Below, piece by piece: positions 1 to 11,369 of a DNA stretch of 64,000 nt. Under the pieces are notes generated by a model. That model was given only the letters and a program-made list of their open reading frames with translations. It ran no database searches and was not told where the DNA came from. The stretch covers positions 221,977 through 285,976 of the forward strand of contig JADNRX010000029.1 of the NCBI GenBank assembly GCA_015501595.1. The letters run 5' to 3'. This DNA is from Hymenopellis radicata. Taxonomy: Eukaryota > Basidiomycota > Agaricomycetes > Agaricales > Physalacriaceae. Positions within the stretch are counted from its first letter, which is position 1; each line of letters begins with the position of its first letter. A program made the position numbers and the translations under genes.

Positions 1-2910
1 TGCGTGATGTGAGCGACCAAAATTCCTGTCTCGAATAGAGGTTAATATCATGCTCAGTCCCTTTGGACCCCGGTGATGCAATATTCCGACCGAGGTGAGT
101 CTTCGCCCATGTAGTTCTCCCCCTCCATGGCTAAAGATGACTGTACAGAAATGTCCCAACTTTCTTTTGATCATCTCTTGAACTTGTCTTTTGCCTTCCA
201 CACGCGTAGGAAGACGGGTGAGATTCTACGTGTGCTGGATCGTGGAGCTGCGATCAACCGTACGCTGGAGGTAAGCGTTGTAATCTATTATCTGTCGTCT
301 GCTTACGCGTTGTCAGCTTATACTGTTCAATATTGTACCAACGTTTGTGGATATCATCGTCGCCCTAGTGGTTTTCTGTGTGAAATTTGACTGGACGCTG
401 GCTGCCGTCATATTCATTGTTATGTTTGCCTACAGTGCGCTCATTCAACTTGTGTTCCTGCTGAAGTTGATTTTTGTTACCAGTCGGGGCAAGTGTCGTC
501 CTCACTCAATGGCGTACCAAGGTTCGGAGGAGAATGAATGAGCGCGATATTGTATGTATCTCCTCGTTCTTGAATCATCCTTGCTGACGCGACGTCAAGA
601 TCACGCGTGGTATTCACACCGACTGTTTGCTCAACTATGAGACTGTCAAGTACTTCTCTGGAGAAGAACATGAAGCCGAGCGTTATCGCGACGCAATCAG
701 GGAATACCAGTCCCTCGAGTATACCGTGATGAGTATGTCTTTATCGTCTTCCACTTGCCGTCGCTCATGTGTTATTAGTTTCCTTGAACGTTCTGAATCT
801 CGTTCAGAACTTCATTATAGTACGCAATCTGAACTAGTACCTGTACCGCCCTCACATTTCTTTCAGACCGTTGGACTCCTTGTTGGTTCCTTTATTGTCG
901 CTCACAGCGTAACTACCGGAGAAGCCGATGCTAGCGACTTCGTTCTGTTCATCACATATCTGGCACAAGTATGTGATTATGTCTGCTTCCATTCCGTGTA
1001 CTGAGCACCATAACAGCTCTACAGTCCGCTCAACCAGCTCGGCTTCATCTATCGATCGGTTAATCAGTCCCTCGTTGACACTGAGAAACTACTGAAGCTA
1101 TTAAACGAGCCGACTGAAGTCAATGACAAGCCAGGTGCGCCCGACCTGATCGTCGACAACGGCGAAATTGAGTTCGAGAATGTCAACTTCTCGTATGACG
1201 GGCGTACGACCGCGTTGAACGGTGTGTCGTTTAAAGTTCCGAAGGGCGCCTCTGTCGCGCTCGTTGGGGAATCCGGCTCTGGGAAATCAACGATTCTTCG
1301 TCTCTTCTATCGCTTCTATGACCTGAAGGAAGGTGAGGGGCGTATCCTCATTGATGGACAAGACATCAGGTGAGCAATGCCTCCAAAATAGTTTCTTCAT
1401 ACTCACATGGAAAACAGGGACGTAACCCAGAAGAGTTTAAGGCAGGCTATCGGTGTCGTTCCGCAAGACTCGGTGCTTTTCAACACGACCATAGGGTACA
1501 ACATTGGGTAAGTGCAAGTGGGCACCTTTCTTGATCGCATTTACTGACTCAATCATAGGTATGGCAAGTTTGGTGCTACTCCTGAAGAGATTGAGGCTGC
1601 TGCCAAGTCTGCTCAAATGCACGACCGGATCATGAGTTTCCCGGATGGTCCGTCCAGCGCGCTATAGCGTCAAAGGCTTACTGATAGCGCCTATAGGCTA
1701 CGACACTACCGTCGGAGAACGCGGTGTACGTCTCAGTGGTGGGGAGAAACAGAGGGTCGCTATCGCACGCACCTTGTTGAAGAATCCTCCCATCCTACTA
1801 CTAGATGAGGCCACCAGGTACGTTTTGTGGCGCCTATCTTCGCTCGGGTCCTTACGTTCATTTCCAGTGCTCTGGATACTTCGACTGAGAAAGACATTCA
1901 GAAGGCACTTCTCAATCTGATGACTGGTCGTTCGTCATTGTCGATTGCGCATCGGTTATCTGTGAGTATCTAAACTAGTTATTCGGATCTTATTTTGACA
2001 TCTACTGGTAGACGATCTCTGCTGCCGATGTGTGAGTATATTGGTTTACTATCACGAGTCACCGTTCTAATCTTATTCCCAGTATACTTGTCCTTAAAGA
2101 CGGGCAGATCGTGGAACAGGGCAGTCATAAGGAGCTCTTAGCGCTCGACGGGATTTTCGCTTCAATGTGGGCCGATCAGGTGTCAGCGAATGAAGATCCT
2201 GTGATGTCGTCTGAGGACATGAAGACCGAAGTGGCGCCTTACTCCGTTGACTTCGCGGAATCGGTACCTTTGGGGGCTTCTACTGCTAGCGTTCACGACA
2301 TTTCAGGCGTGCCTGCTGCTGAATCTTCAGAACCTGTCCTCGAATCCCCGGAGCCAGCTGTTCAGGAGGAAGCGCCTGAAGTACCTCCCAAGGAACACTC
2401 TGACTCGGTGCCAATTTCATTCCCCGTATCGGATGACAAAAGCGAGGTAGCAGCTTCCACCCCCGCTGCAACGGATGCGCCTGTTGCTTTCCCCGAATCG
2501 ACGTCTGCGCCCGTCTCGTTCCCTAGTGGTGATGACACACCGTCAGAGCCGCAATCACCCAAATCCCCCCACAGTCGCCTGGTGTCACATTTGATACCGG
2601 CGCTAACCTTCCTTCAAGAAGTGGTACACCTGACCCGGAATCGGAGCCAAAGCGTAAGCGTATCTCGTCGCAGAACTTCCAGAGGTTAGCCAGGAGGATC
2701 TCAATCACAACAAGACGGCAAGGCTCAGTTTCGTCTATCATTCCTGGACTGAAGCGTGAATCGCCGCGCGCTTCAGCCGACGAAAATTCCGGTAGTGTAC
2801 GAGGTGAAGGGAGCGTCAAGGACAGTCCCACACCAAGTGTCACCGGAGAGGGCGATAAGAAGAGCAAGAAAAAGGATAAGAAGAAGAGGAAGAGCTTCAT
2901 TGACACGTAA
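1..2910 (+). CDS. ABCB-type half ABC transporter (HMT1/ABCB6 class), 5' end outside window
   Basis: Membrane ABC exporter of the ABCB6/HMT1/ATM1 group, which exports heavy-metal-, thiol- or tetrapyrrole-linked substrates across the vacuolar or mitochondrial membrane; the substrate is not readable here. Seen: the end of the transmembrane domain (about 130-1110), including the family motif [19 protein letters not shown] (about 635-690). The nucleotide-binding domain follows: Walker [10 protein letters not shown] (about 1270), signature LSGGEKQR (about 1735), Walker B ILLLDEAT (about 1793), H-loop AHRLS (about 1948). At least seven short introns interrupt it. An acidic, Pro/Ser-rich tail after about 2190 ends in a lysine-rich stretch and stops at 2908-2910. 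The tail changes frame at a run of six C (2565-2570): either a one-base deletion or an unrecognised intron. The HMT1/ABCB6 assignment rests on the NYETVKYF block and the MWADQ end. Confidence 0.9.
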
Positions 2911-3376
2911 CCATTCGTGTCGCCTTTTTACTTGACTACGATTTTCACGATTATGATTCATGCCCGTACCATAGTAATGGTTCTTTTTTTCCATTTGTTG
3001 AATTCGCTTTCTACACTCATCGCACTCGGAACAGATCTTGCATTTTTGTCTACTACTACATAGCTACCACTTACTTACCTTGTCAATTGATGTTTGTTTA
3101 AACTTGACCGCAGTCATCCGACTGTTATCAAAAGTAACGGTGTATGTGTAGACTTTCTATGGAAGCGAGGTGGCGGTGGAGCGTGAGACAACTGGCGGCC
3201 GGAAAAGGAATTTCCTTCTGCGATCGAATTGAGCGGAGATTGAAAATATCCGCACGCATATATAAGACGCACTTGCAATCACGGTACCTCCCCCTCTCCT
3301 TCTTCTGACACCCACGTTCAGTTACGTTCTCGGTTTCGTTGTGGTCTCGTTGTCCGGATCTCTATTGTATTAAATC
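2911..3376. other. Intergenic: ABC transporter 3' UTR and RRM-gene promoter
   Basis: No credible gene. It holds the T-rich 3' flank of the ABC transporter, then the promoter of the RRM gene with a TATA box at 3259 and a pyrimidine-rich stretch at about 3286-3306. Confidence 0.6.
3259..3265 (+). promoter_or_regulatory. TATA box of the glycine-rich RRM gene
   Basis: TATATAA sits 118 bp before the ATG at 3377. A CT-rich tract lies 25-45 bp downstream, an arrangement common at strongly expressed fungal genes. The expression level is inferred only. Confidence 0.6.
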
Positions 3377-4123
3377 ATGGCGGCGAAAGTTTATGTTGGG
3401 TCAGTCTGCGCTCCTGCTGTGTTTTGTCGTGCTCGCTTCTCCTGTGTTGGGGGCGAAACTGAATGTTGTCATGTGTAGAAATTTGAGTTGGAACACGACT
3501 GACGATACGCTTCAACAAGTCAGTCTGATCTCGGCGTCGTGTAGTCGTCCTGCCCGCCTTGCCTTCTCATCCAAATTATTTCCATCTTAGGCATTTTCTG
3601 AATTTGGTACAATCACCGATGTACGTTCTGTGCTATGTGCCGCTTTGGCCCTGCCTGAAGGTTCTGATACTTGTCTAGTCCATCGTTATGCGCGATCGTG
3701 AGACCGGTCGCTCTCGCGGCTTCGGCTTCGTCACCTTTGGCAGCAACCAGGAAGCCGAAGCCGCCATTGCTGGCCTCCACGACCAAGACCTCGATGGAAG
3801 GCGCATTAAGGTTAACCTCGCCAATGCCCGGGGCAGTGGCGGCGGTGGAGGAGGCTTCTCCGGTAAGTTTTATCGTCGTCGTTCGAGGACATCTGTTCAT
3901 GTGTTGCGCAGGTGGAGGTGGCGGTGGAGGATATGGAGGTTCCGGCGGATATGGAGGTTCCGGCGGATACGGTGGCGGTTCCAGCGGCTATGGAGGCGGC
4001 TACCAACAGCAACAGTCGTACGGCAGTGGAGGAGGCTACGGCAACCAAGGTTCGTTATCTGGCCCATCTTACCCGAATGTTCTGACCGACTTGTTAGGAG
4101 GTAGCTACGCCGGTGGCTACTAG
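3377..4123 (+). CDS. Glycine-rich RNA-binding protein (single RRM)
   Basis: Small RNA-binding protein of the GRP/CIRBP type, acting in RNA processing, export or stability. After splicing it starts MAAKVYVGNLSWNTTDDTLQ; VYVGNLSW is RNP2 and RGFGFVTF (about 3715) is RNP1, so residues about 4-80 form one RRM. The rest (about 3830-4123) is Gly-rich with GGYGG/GGSSGYGG repeats and a QQQQ run, a likely disordered tail. Six exons are inferred. The first two introns fall inside the RRM, the usual place in fungal and plant GRP genes. The last intron (4050-4097, donor GTTCGT) is 48 nt with no in-frame stop, so retaining it would add 16 residues. The start is fixed by RNP2 beginning five residues in. 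Confidence 0.93.
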
Positions 4124-4631
4124 TAAAACGGACATGATTGTCCTCTAGGCGGCTTCATGACAAGATCCATCGCTTGTTGTCTCGTCACGTTCCTACTCCC
4201 GGGTTCCGTCGTGTTGCCAATTCTCTTTTCTACTCACTTTCACCATTTGATCATTCTCGTTCTTGACCCACTCATCCACACATATTCCTTACCAGTTCCG
4301 CTCATTGCACATGTCGTTGTTCCTTGGCTTTGTAAAGCTAGTCTCGGTTTCCGTCCTCGGCCTGTACTTTTAGTTGTAGTCGCCCCCAGCAGTGGGTGGG
4401 TGTGTCCATTACCTGTATTATTTAGCGCCAGATGAAATGCTCTTGTTCCGTGCACATCAATTAGCTGCATTTTCAGTGAATGGATTGCTGTGGCCGGTGC
4501 TGTGCACTCCACCCTATTTGGGCCATTACATAATTATTTGGCTAGATTTGGTGTGAGCTCACGTGGGAATTACTCGCGGCTTCATTCTTTCCTCTCACAA
4601 CAGCTAGCATTGCGCGTCGTCGTTTCCCGTC
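4124..4631. other. Intergenic, 508 bp
   Basis: T- and C-rich DNA with only shadow reading frames. It should hold the RRM gene's 3' UTR and the promoter of the HMG-box gene. No motif stands out. Confidence 0.6.
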
Positions 4632-6041
4632 ATGGACCACGATCAATCCTACTACCCAGCATCGACGAGCAATGCGCCGCCGCCCAGATCCAAAGCGCCA
4701 AAGAAACCTAAGGCGCCACGACCAGCGAACGCCTGGATTCTGTTCCGTTCAGAGCAGGCTCGATTCATTCCAAAGGGCCCTGGAGCACCTCAGCAATCAG
4801 AGGTGTCCAAGATGATCTCGCAGATGTGGAGAGATGCGTCTACCGAAGTACGGGAGGAGTATGAACGACGAGCAGATGTAAAAAAGCAGGAACATGCCGA
4901 GAAGTACCCAGATTACCGCTTCCAGCCGGTGAAGAAAGAGGACAAGGACCGCTTGAAGGAGGAGAAAAAGGCAGAACGTGAGGCGTCGCGTGGTCCTTCA
5001 CGTAGGACCCGCACATCTCATCGGTATGCCCCGTACTCCAACGCGCACGCGTCAACACCGACACCGACCACCCCAGCCTCTACATTCCATGATCCCTTGC
5101 AGTCCTACTACCCCAACGCTGTCAACTACCAAATGCATGGTATATACGGCCCTACTCCCCCCATGTCCGCGGCATCGTCTCCCGAATCCGGCGACGATGA
5201 CAGTAACCTTCCCGAGACTCCGGCAGAGCCTGAGTCGACTCCCAGCGACTCCCAGCTCTCTCTTCCGTCAATAAACGACTTGCAAGACTATTCTACGTCG
5301 CCGGAACTGCAAATTTCTCATGTATTTGATGATTTTGCGTTTTCCGAGCTCCAGCAGGCTGTGGAACAGACGCCCTATTCCACAGCTCCCACTCCTGTTG
5401 GTGATTGGAACTTTGACCCTCAAGCTGTCAACCCGGTGCGTATTATTTCCTGGTCGCGACGCGTCGTAGCTAATTTTTTTCGGGTTCAGGGCTACTTGAT
5501 GCTCAACGTGCCAGCGTCTGCGGTACCTGAGAGCCAGAGCTGGGCTACACCCATTCCCGAGTTTGACGAGTCCCTACAAGGCCTTATGACTAACACCCAC
5601 AATCCTTCCATCTTTACTCTCACCGGCTTTGATCCTGACACGATCCAAACCAATCCCCAAGGTGCCATCAATCTGTCGGTTAACGACTACACGTTCGATG
5701 TCTCTCTCTTTGAAGGCTTTGATTTCAGTTCTGTACCCGGACTGGAATCATTCGACCGTGTGTATTCCAATGGGTCCAATGCCAGCTCCTTCGATATGGA
5801 GCAGTATCTCAACTTGGATCTTGCTTCAGCCACCATCGATCCATCTCTCATCCCACAAATGCCTTTCTCCCAAGCCCTTCCCTCACCCGCTCCGACCGAA
5901 CCGCCTGCGCCCTCACCCTATCAACCTCCTGCCGGTGCTGCATTTGCCTCCACTCGGCGAGTCGGCGGTACGTGGCGTCCACGTCGCGATCAATCACCAG
6001 ACGCCGCATCTCCCCTACCCTATGGTGTCCCCGCCAACTAA
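4632..6041 (+). CDS. HMG-box transcription factor (MATA_HMG type)
   Basis: Sequence-specific HMG-box regulator. The box lies at residues about 28-97, starting KKPKAPRPANAWILFRSEQ, with the aromatic/Trp core (AWILF, MWRDAS, EEYERRA, KYPDYRF). A basic stretch follows (about 100-125), then a long Ser/Pro/Thr-rich region with acidic patches that could activate transcription. Basidiomycete relatives include mating and pheromone-response regulators, but nothing here ties it to a mating locus: no homeodomain, pheromone or receptor gene is nearby. One 54-nt intron at 5436-5489 (donor GTGCGT, branch GCTAAT, acceptor TTCAG) has no stop and a length divisible by three. The unspliced frame is therefore 469 residues, but the spliced 451-residue product is more likely. 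Confidence 0.9.
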   Translation: MDHDQSYYPASTSNAPPPRSKAPKKPKAPRPANAWILFRSEQARFIPKGPGAPQQSEVSKMISQMWRDASTEVREEYERRADVKKQEHAEKYPDYRFQPVKKEDKDRLKEEKKAEREASRGPSRRTRTSHRYAPYSNAHASTPTPTTPASTFHDPLQSYYPNAVNYQMHGIYGPTPPMSAASSPESGDDDSNLPETPAEPESTPSDSQLSLPSINDLQDYSTSPELQISHVFDDFAFSELQQAVEQTPYSTAPTPVGDWNFDPQAVNPVRIISWSRRVVANFFRVQGYLMLNVPASAVPESQSWATPIPEFDESLQGLMTNTHNPSIFTLTGFDPDTIQTNPQGAINLSVNDYTFDVSLFEGFDFSSVPGLESFDRVYSNGSNASSFDMEQYLNLDLASATIDPSLIPQMPFSQALPSPAPTEPPAPSPYQPPAGAAFASTRRVGGTWRPRRDQSPDAASPLPYGVPAN

Positions 6042-6830
6042 TTTGACGTGCTTCGCCCAGCCGTTAACAATCATCTGCATTATCATCTTTTCCCCCGTCT
6101 TGCTTTCACTTCTGCTTTCTTGTACATATCCCACTTTGTCACTCTCCTCGCTGCTCCCCTCCTGCTTGCACGCTATCGCTTCCGCACACTACATTATCTG
6201 TCCTGCTCTCATCTTTTTTTCTCTTTTTATTATCTGGATTATTATTTCACGCTTTCCGTTTGCTTTGACTCTGTTATCAAAAAGGTTGCATTCGATTATC
6301 ATGCTCTGTTTCACTTATAACTTCCTTTCACGACGTCGACTTTTATCGCATCCATCCACATCTGTACACCCAAGAACAACGCATTATATTTATTTATTAT
6401 GGCCCTACATAACGATGTGTTGTAACCTCAATATACACATTATAGATGGCGAAAGCTGTACGTACGAGTTATTCAGCATGATCTGGTGAACAATGGCACT
6501 ACGTCGAACAATAGGTTTGTTTATTTGGTTGCCTCGAGGCTCATTATAGGAAGCCCATTGTTCGACCAATATATCCTTCGGCCTAAATATAACTGAACTG
6601 GGAAGAAGGAAAGGCGAAAGCAACATCCCGTCGAGTATGAATCCGAGGGGAGTCCGTTCAGTCGTCCAAGAACTAGAATAACTTGAAACTGAAAAGCGAT
6701 GTAAGGGTTCCATATCGGGAAATATATTCTCATCTGCCAGACCGCTGGTGAATGCCATCGGAAATAGTTTCTCGTTGTCCCCGTCGCTGCAACGGCTCAA
6801 CGTGCTTTGGCACTGTCTGCGGTGGTCTGA
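6042..6830. other. Intergenic, 789 bp
   Basis: Long T-rich 3' flank of the HMG gene and the promoter/5' leader of the PDK1-like gene. A 143-codon frame on the minus strand (6405-6836) has no recognisable domain and is treated as chance. Confidence 0.5.
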
Positions 6831-9339
6831 ATGCACAAAGCCACTGTAGCTGCATCATCTCCTGATGCTTCACCATCGTTGGCAGACTTGAGCCGAAGGG
6901 CCTCCGTCATCTCCACCTCCAGCTCTGACAGCGGTACGACGTCGACCAGCACCCTTCCGACGCCGCAACGACCACGCCCAATACGCACATTCTCTGGACC
7001 CCGGACTAGTAGTCCTAGTCGTGGACCGACTACTCCGCGTGGTTCACGACCACCTTCATACCTAACGAGAGAGTTGGGTGTTTCCGACGATCCGCCTTCC
7101 AGTCCGCCGCGGAGCGGAAAACAGTCGCGGGACAACTCAAGGGCGGCGTCGAGATCCCGCGGACTCAGCATAGAAGACTTTGATGTCGGAAAGACGCTGG
7201 GCGAGGGCGCGTACTCAACAGTGAGCCAAGCCTCCATGCTTGTTCCGCTCGAGATTTACCGGAGTCGAGGTTATGCTGGCCACTTATCGCCGTACAAACC
7301 AAAAGTTCGCCATAAAGACGCTCGACAAGGGCCACCTCCTCAAGCACCAAAAGCTAAATACCGTACACATCGAACGGGCTGCCCTGATGCGGCTCAGTAA
7401 AGCTGACTCGAGTGGTCATCCAGGGATCGTCCGTTTACATATGACTTTCCATGACCAGTGGAGCTTATGTGGGTCCTCGTTTTGACATGTATGCAAAACC
7501 TAAACTGACGTTATGGGTCTAGACTTCGTTATTGATTGGGCGAAGAATGGAGAATTGCAGTCCTTAATATCCCGCTTGGGCTCTTTGAGCACGGAATGCA
7601 GCCGGTATTACTCCGCGCAGATAATCGACGCCGTCCGCTACATGCATGAGAATGGCATAATCCACAGGTGCTATCCCATGGCCAACAGCGTCGTTTCCCT
7701 TGAAGGCTGACCCGCTTCCAGAGACCTTAAGCCTGAAAATGTCTTGCTCGACGAGAACTACCGAGTCAAAATCGCCGACTTTGGCACTGCCGTAGTGTCA
7801 AACAGCGACTGTAAGGTCTCGCTATCAGTTTCATCCGCTACTAATCGTATTCTTAGTGATTCCAGAGAAATTTGCTGGTACAGCTCAGTATATTGCTCCC
7901 GAAATTATCGTCAACAACGAGAGCAGTAAAAGGTTTTTTATGCTCTGCTCTTAGTGATAGTACATCTCAATGATGCATTCAGTTCGGACCTCTGGTCCTT
8001 TGGCTGCATCGTATACCAGATGATTGTTGGACGTTTTGCATTTTCTGGCCTCTCAAATTATTTGATCATGGAAAAGGTCAAGAAGGTCGAGTACGAATTT
8101 CCTGCAGGATTCGACGAACAAGCGCAAGACTTGATCCAGAAGCTTCTGGTACACGATGTCTTTGCTGTCTGAAATAACTTGCTGATCCACTGTCAGGTTC
8201 GCGATCCTACACAGCGACTGGGCGCTGGCGATGATGATGGGAACAATATTGTCGCACTTATGGCCCATCCTTTCTGGTCTTCGATCTCCTGGCCTACTCT
8301 ATGGACGGGACCTGTGCCTCCCATAGAGCATGGACTGGTAAAGAAGGAGCATTCTTTAGCATCCGGAGAGGACAGGAACTGGGATGACATTGATGCCACC
8401 TGGGACGATATCGTAGCTGCTGAAGACAAAGCCGATGACATGCCTTGGGCGTCAACTACCAATGACCGTCCTGTTGCTGAAGTTCCTATTATCAAGCATC
8501 CCGGCTTTGACCAGGACAGTCTGTCTATTGAAGTCGGACCAATGGGCGAAGTCCGTCCGCTTCACGTACCGTCAATCCCTCCACCAAAGGGCCGTTCTTC
8601 TCGTACTCGTCCTTCCCCAAGTCGGACACCTCCCAATACGCCTACTCCCTTGCGGTCGAAGCCAATGACAATCCCGGAGCATACTCCATCTCCGGATAGC
8701 TCATCCGAGGGGGGTAGTCCAGCGGAGACCAATGGGGTCATACAATCGATGCAATCGTTGAGGCTCAACGGCGATGAGGCAGAACGTGGGCGGAATCAAG
8801 CCATGACCCCGATCCAAGGGAATGGTCCGCCTGTGAACTTGTACGTGATTGATTCCCAGGATCCCGTTCGCGAATAACCCCCCAGTCTTTCAGTGGTCAT
8901 CTCCTCGATTTGCCGGAGAATGAGAAAGTCCTGTACACCTCTACTGTCGAACTTTCGTCCCTGCGTAGGCGCGCGAGTAAACTCTTTCGCCCCTTGGCAG
9001 GTCCGCAAGTGAAGCCAAAGGTACGGCAGCTCGTCCTAACACCGCGTCGATTATTCGTCGTGAAGTACCGTCCCAAAACTCCCGACAATGTCACGGTCAA
9101 GGCGGAATATGTTTTGCAATCGGACAAGGAAAAGGACAGCCGATTGATCACAACGGTTGAACCGAAGGGAGAGCGCGAATTCGTTTTGATGACGGTATGC
9201 GCCACAACTTCATCTTCTGTTCTTCTTCTTGATTGTTTCTCAGATCTCAAAGAACGCATCTTACGCCGCTGTTGATGCAGACATTGCTTCTACATGGGTA
9301 CGGAAAATCGGTACATGCTTGAACAATACACGGACATGA
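6831..9339 (+). CDS. PKH/PDK1: PDK1-type AGC protein kinase with C-terminal PH domain
   Basis: 3-phosphoinositide-dependent kinase-1 homologue, the master AGC kinase that phosphorylates the activation loop of YPK/AKT-, PKC- and S6K-type kinases at the plasma membrane. Residues 1-112 are Ser/Thr/Pro-rich. The kinase domain starts at LSIEDFDVGKTLGEGAYSTV (7169); catalytic Lys lies in KFAIKTLDKG, catalytic loop IIHRDLKPENVLLDE, DFGTA, then GTAQYIAPEI, the PDK1-specific activation segment. WSFGCIVYQMIVG and QRLGAG complete the fold. A disordered linker (about 8340-8850) precedes the PH region (about 8910-9190, ENEKVLYTSTVELSSLRRR to REFVLMT); a final exon ends with the stop at 9337-9339. About seven short introns are inferred, the first at 7221-7269. 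Keeping the PH domain is closer to animal PDK1 than to yeast Pkh1/2. Confidence 0.93.
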
Positions 9340-9571
9340 TATCACTCATGCAAATAATACTCTTATCTTAATTTCCTTGCAATGGATCTGTAGCTGTATT
9401 TTTGGGTTTCATGCTTTATATTCGCAGGTTCACTGTTTGCGCATTATTTATTGCATCCTACTAGCTGTATAAACGGTCGTGCTCTTAAATACGCAATATT
9501 GGGGTTTCTGGAGGGGTGCTGGATGGAATTCGTCCGCTCAATTTGTGGAAGTTGTCAAGGTATCAATACAT

Positions 9572-10316
9572 TTAGGTGCGATACATTTTGCTGCTCTCTT
9601 CGTCGGTCAATTGATTTGAATAACTTTTGACGATGATACAGCCCCCTTCAACAAGTCAGTCAGAAAATAATGGTCAGAGAGGCCTAACCCTACATATTTC
9701 CATGATCCACACGAAGACGAATAGACCAACCAATACTCCTTTGAGAAGCTCGACGCCTTTCTTACAGGCGGCCACCACATCGTCGTCCTTGGATCCATTG
9801 ACACAGCTATTGACGCTGTCCGGAGCGTCGAGGAAGAAACGATAGAGTGCAAAGGAGCCCGAGGCGATGCTGAAGAGCACATGAATAACCAGCATCGCGT
9901 GAAACATCTGTATCAGTCTGCGTTTCTTCCCCAAAGCGCCGATAAGACTGTAAACGAAGTTTCAATCATCTTGAGTTGGTCGTAGCACAGAAGGCTCACC
10001 CTAGAATAGAAATGAGAGCGTACATTCCATACACGAGTATCTGAATTGCATAGGCCAGTTTATTCTTGATGTCACCGCCTGTAAACGCGTGTCAGTGCAA
10101 CACAGGCAAATGTGGCGGCTTGAAGCCTACCTATTCGTTGGTATTGGATTATTCCTGCAACGGCGATGACCCCTCCGCATGCTACGCCCAGTAGCCCAAT
10201 GATCTGCGAGCAGTATTCGGTGAGGCGAAGGGGAGAAAGCGCGCTTCGCTTACGAGAACCCCAAGTCGAACGGGAATGCAACAGCAGAATTTGTTGGATC
10301 TGACGCGAACAGGCAT
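9572..10316 (-). CDS. Tetraspan-like membrane protein with N-terminal CCC motif
   Basis: Small four-helix membrane protein of a basidiomycete family without known function. Spliced on the minus strand, it begins MPVRVRSNKFCCCIPVRLG at 10316; the Cys triplet next to the first helix is a plausible palmitoylation site. Helices: IIGLLGVACGGVIAVAGII, then AYAIQILVYGMYALISIL, then FHAMLVIHVLFSIASGSFAL, then GVLVGLFVFVWIMEI. A loop with two or three Cys lies between helices 3 and 4. The last exon, after a 48-nt intron, ends EESSKMYRT with the stop at 9572-9574. Five exons are inferred. The start is chosen because the Met-Cys-Cys-Cys-to-helix spacing matches the family and a clean donor (CTC|GTAAGC) follows. 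Confidence 0.75.
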
Positions 10317-11369
10317 CGTAAAAGTCGTACGGGGTCGTGAAAGTTGAGGGCCAGCCTAACGTTGGCCGAGCTGAAGCCTGGGTATTTAAGGCAGAGCAGA
10401 CGCCGTGGTATCCTTGACAGTGTCGCTACTTGCTACAGGTCCAAAACACAGCCCAGATAATGGTCTCGTAGCATGTCGAATTCCTTCAAGAGTGTGCATG
10501 CGCAGAGAGACTAGATTCAGAGGACAGCAGCGAGGAGATACGCGCATAGCTGCAAGAAGAGAGTGCATGACATCAAAGAGCAGTCAACAGACATAGAAAG
10601 ATCTTCGGTTGTCGTGGAAATGAGGCTGAAGTGCGTTCGATCCGCGGATCCAAAAGGACTGCCTCTTCGCACGGGGTTTGGCGGCGGTAGCCACGTGTCT
10701 GACGGAAGCAATGGCTCTGTGGTTTCGGACGCCCTGTGGCGCCGCTCAGAGTGACCAAAAGTCCAGACGTTCCATTACATTATGGGATTTCCTCGCAGGC
10801 TATCTGAACCGCAATCAGAGTTACTACTAACGAGCTGATCTCTTCGCCGAGGATGAATCTTCTCGTTCGGCATGCGATGTGGCGCAACGAGGCGTAGCGC
10901 CGTCGCTGCGCGCCGCGACTGGTGGATGTTTCGGGGATAGAGTCTACGAACGTTGAGTTGTTAGGGTACGTGATTAGGGAGCTGCGAGATCTGTCATCGT
11001 GTCTACATCTTCGAGGTGTCTCAGGATCCAGTTCAGGAAAGCCACTGATCAGAGGGACCTCGAGATACATGGATTTGATTAGCTTAATTAACATTCTCAA
11101 GATGCTGTCAGGTTATCTGCCTAGAGCGCCGACCCTTTGGACATCGTCCACTGTAAGAATCAATCAACCATCTGTGTTTTTCGAGTAACGCGATAACAGA
11201 TACATACAGCAGTACTTGTAAATAGCTACATAGACAAGAGTGGTATTGGCATGGATGGGAATATGGTACGTAGATTCGACTTGAACTAACAAAGCACGAT
11301 AAAGAAAAGTACAGCACGAGAAGATAACAGATATGAAGAATATGTCGATTCGCTTACAGAATGTGGGGA
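10317..11369. other. 1.05 kb without an assignable gene
   Basis: Several overlapping frames of 60-106 codons exist, the longest on the minus strand at 10780-11100. None shows a domain, a plausible set of splice sites or a continuation. It may hold the tetraspan promoter and the 3' UTR of the CipC-like gene. An unspliced or non-coding transcript cannot be excluded. Confidence 0.4.

Noticed and set aside
2529..2574. 46-nt intron in the ABC transporter tail as cause of the frame change
   Set aside because: Length is 1 modulo 3 and leads to a stop within six codons; an extra C in the C6 run fits better.
5629..6489. 286-codon plus-strand frame overlapping the HMG-box gene end
   Set aside because: It runs in another frame through the HMG exon and T-rich 3' DNA; hydrophobic, low-complexity content without a domain.
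6405..6836. 143-codon minus-strand frame between the HMG and PDK1 genes
   Set aside because: No domain, no splice signals, and it overlaps the PDK1 start region.
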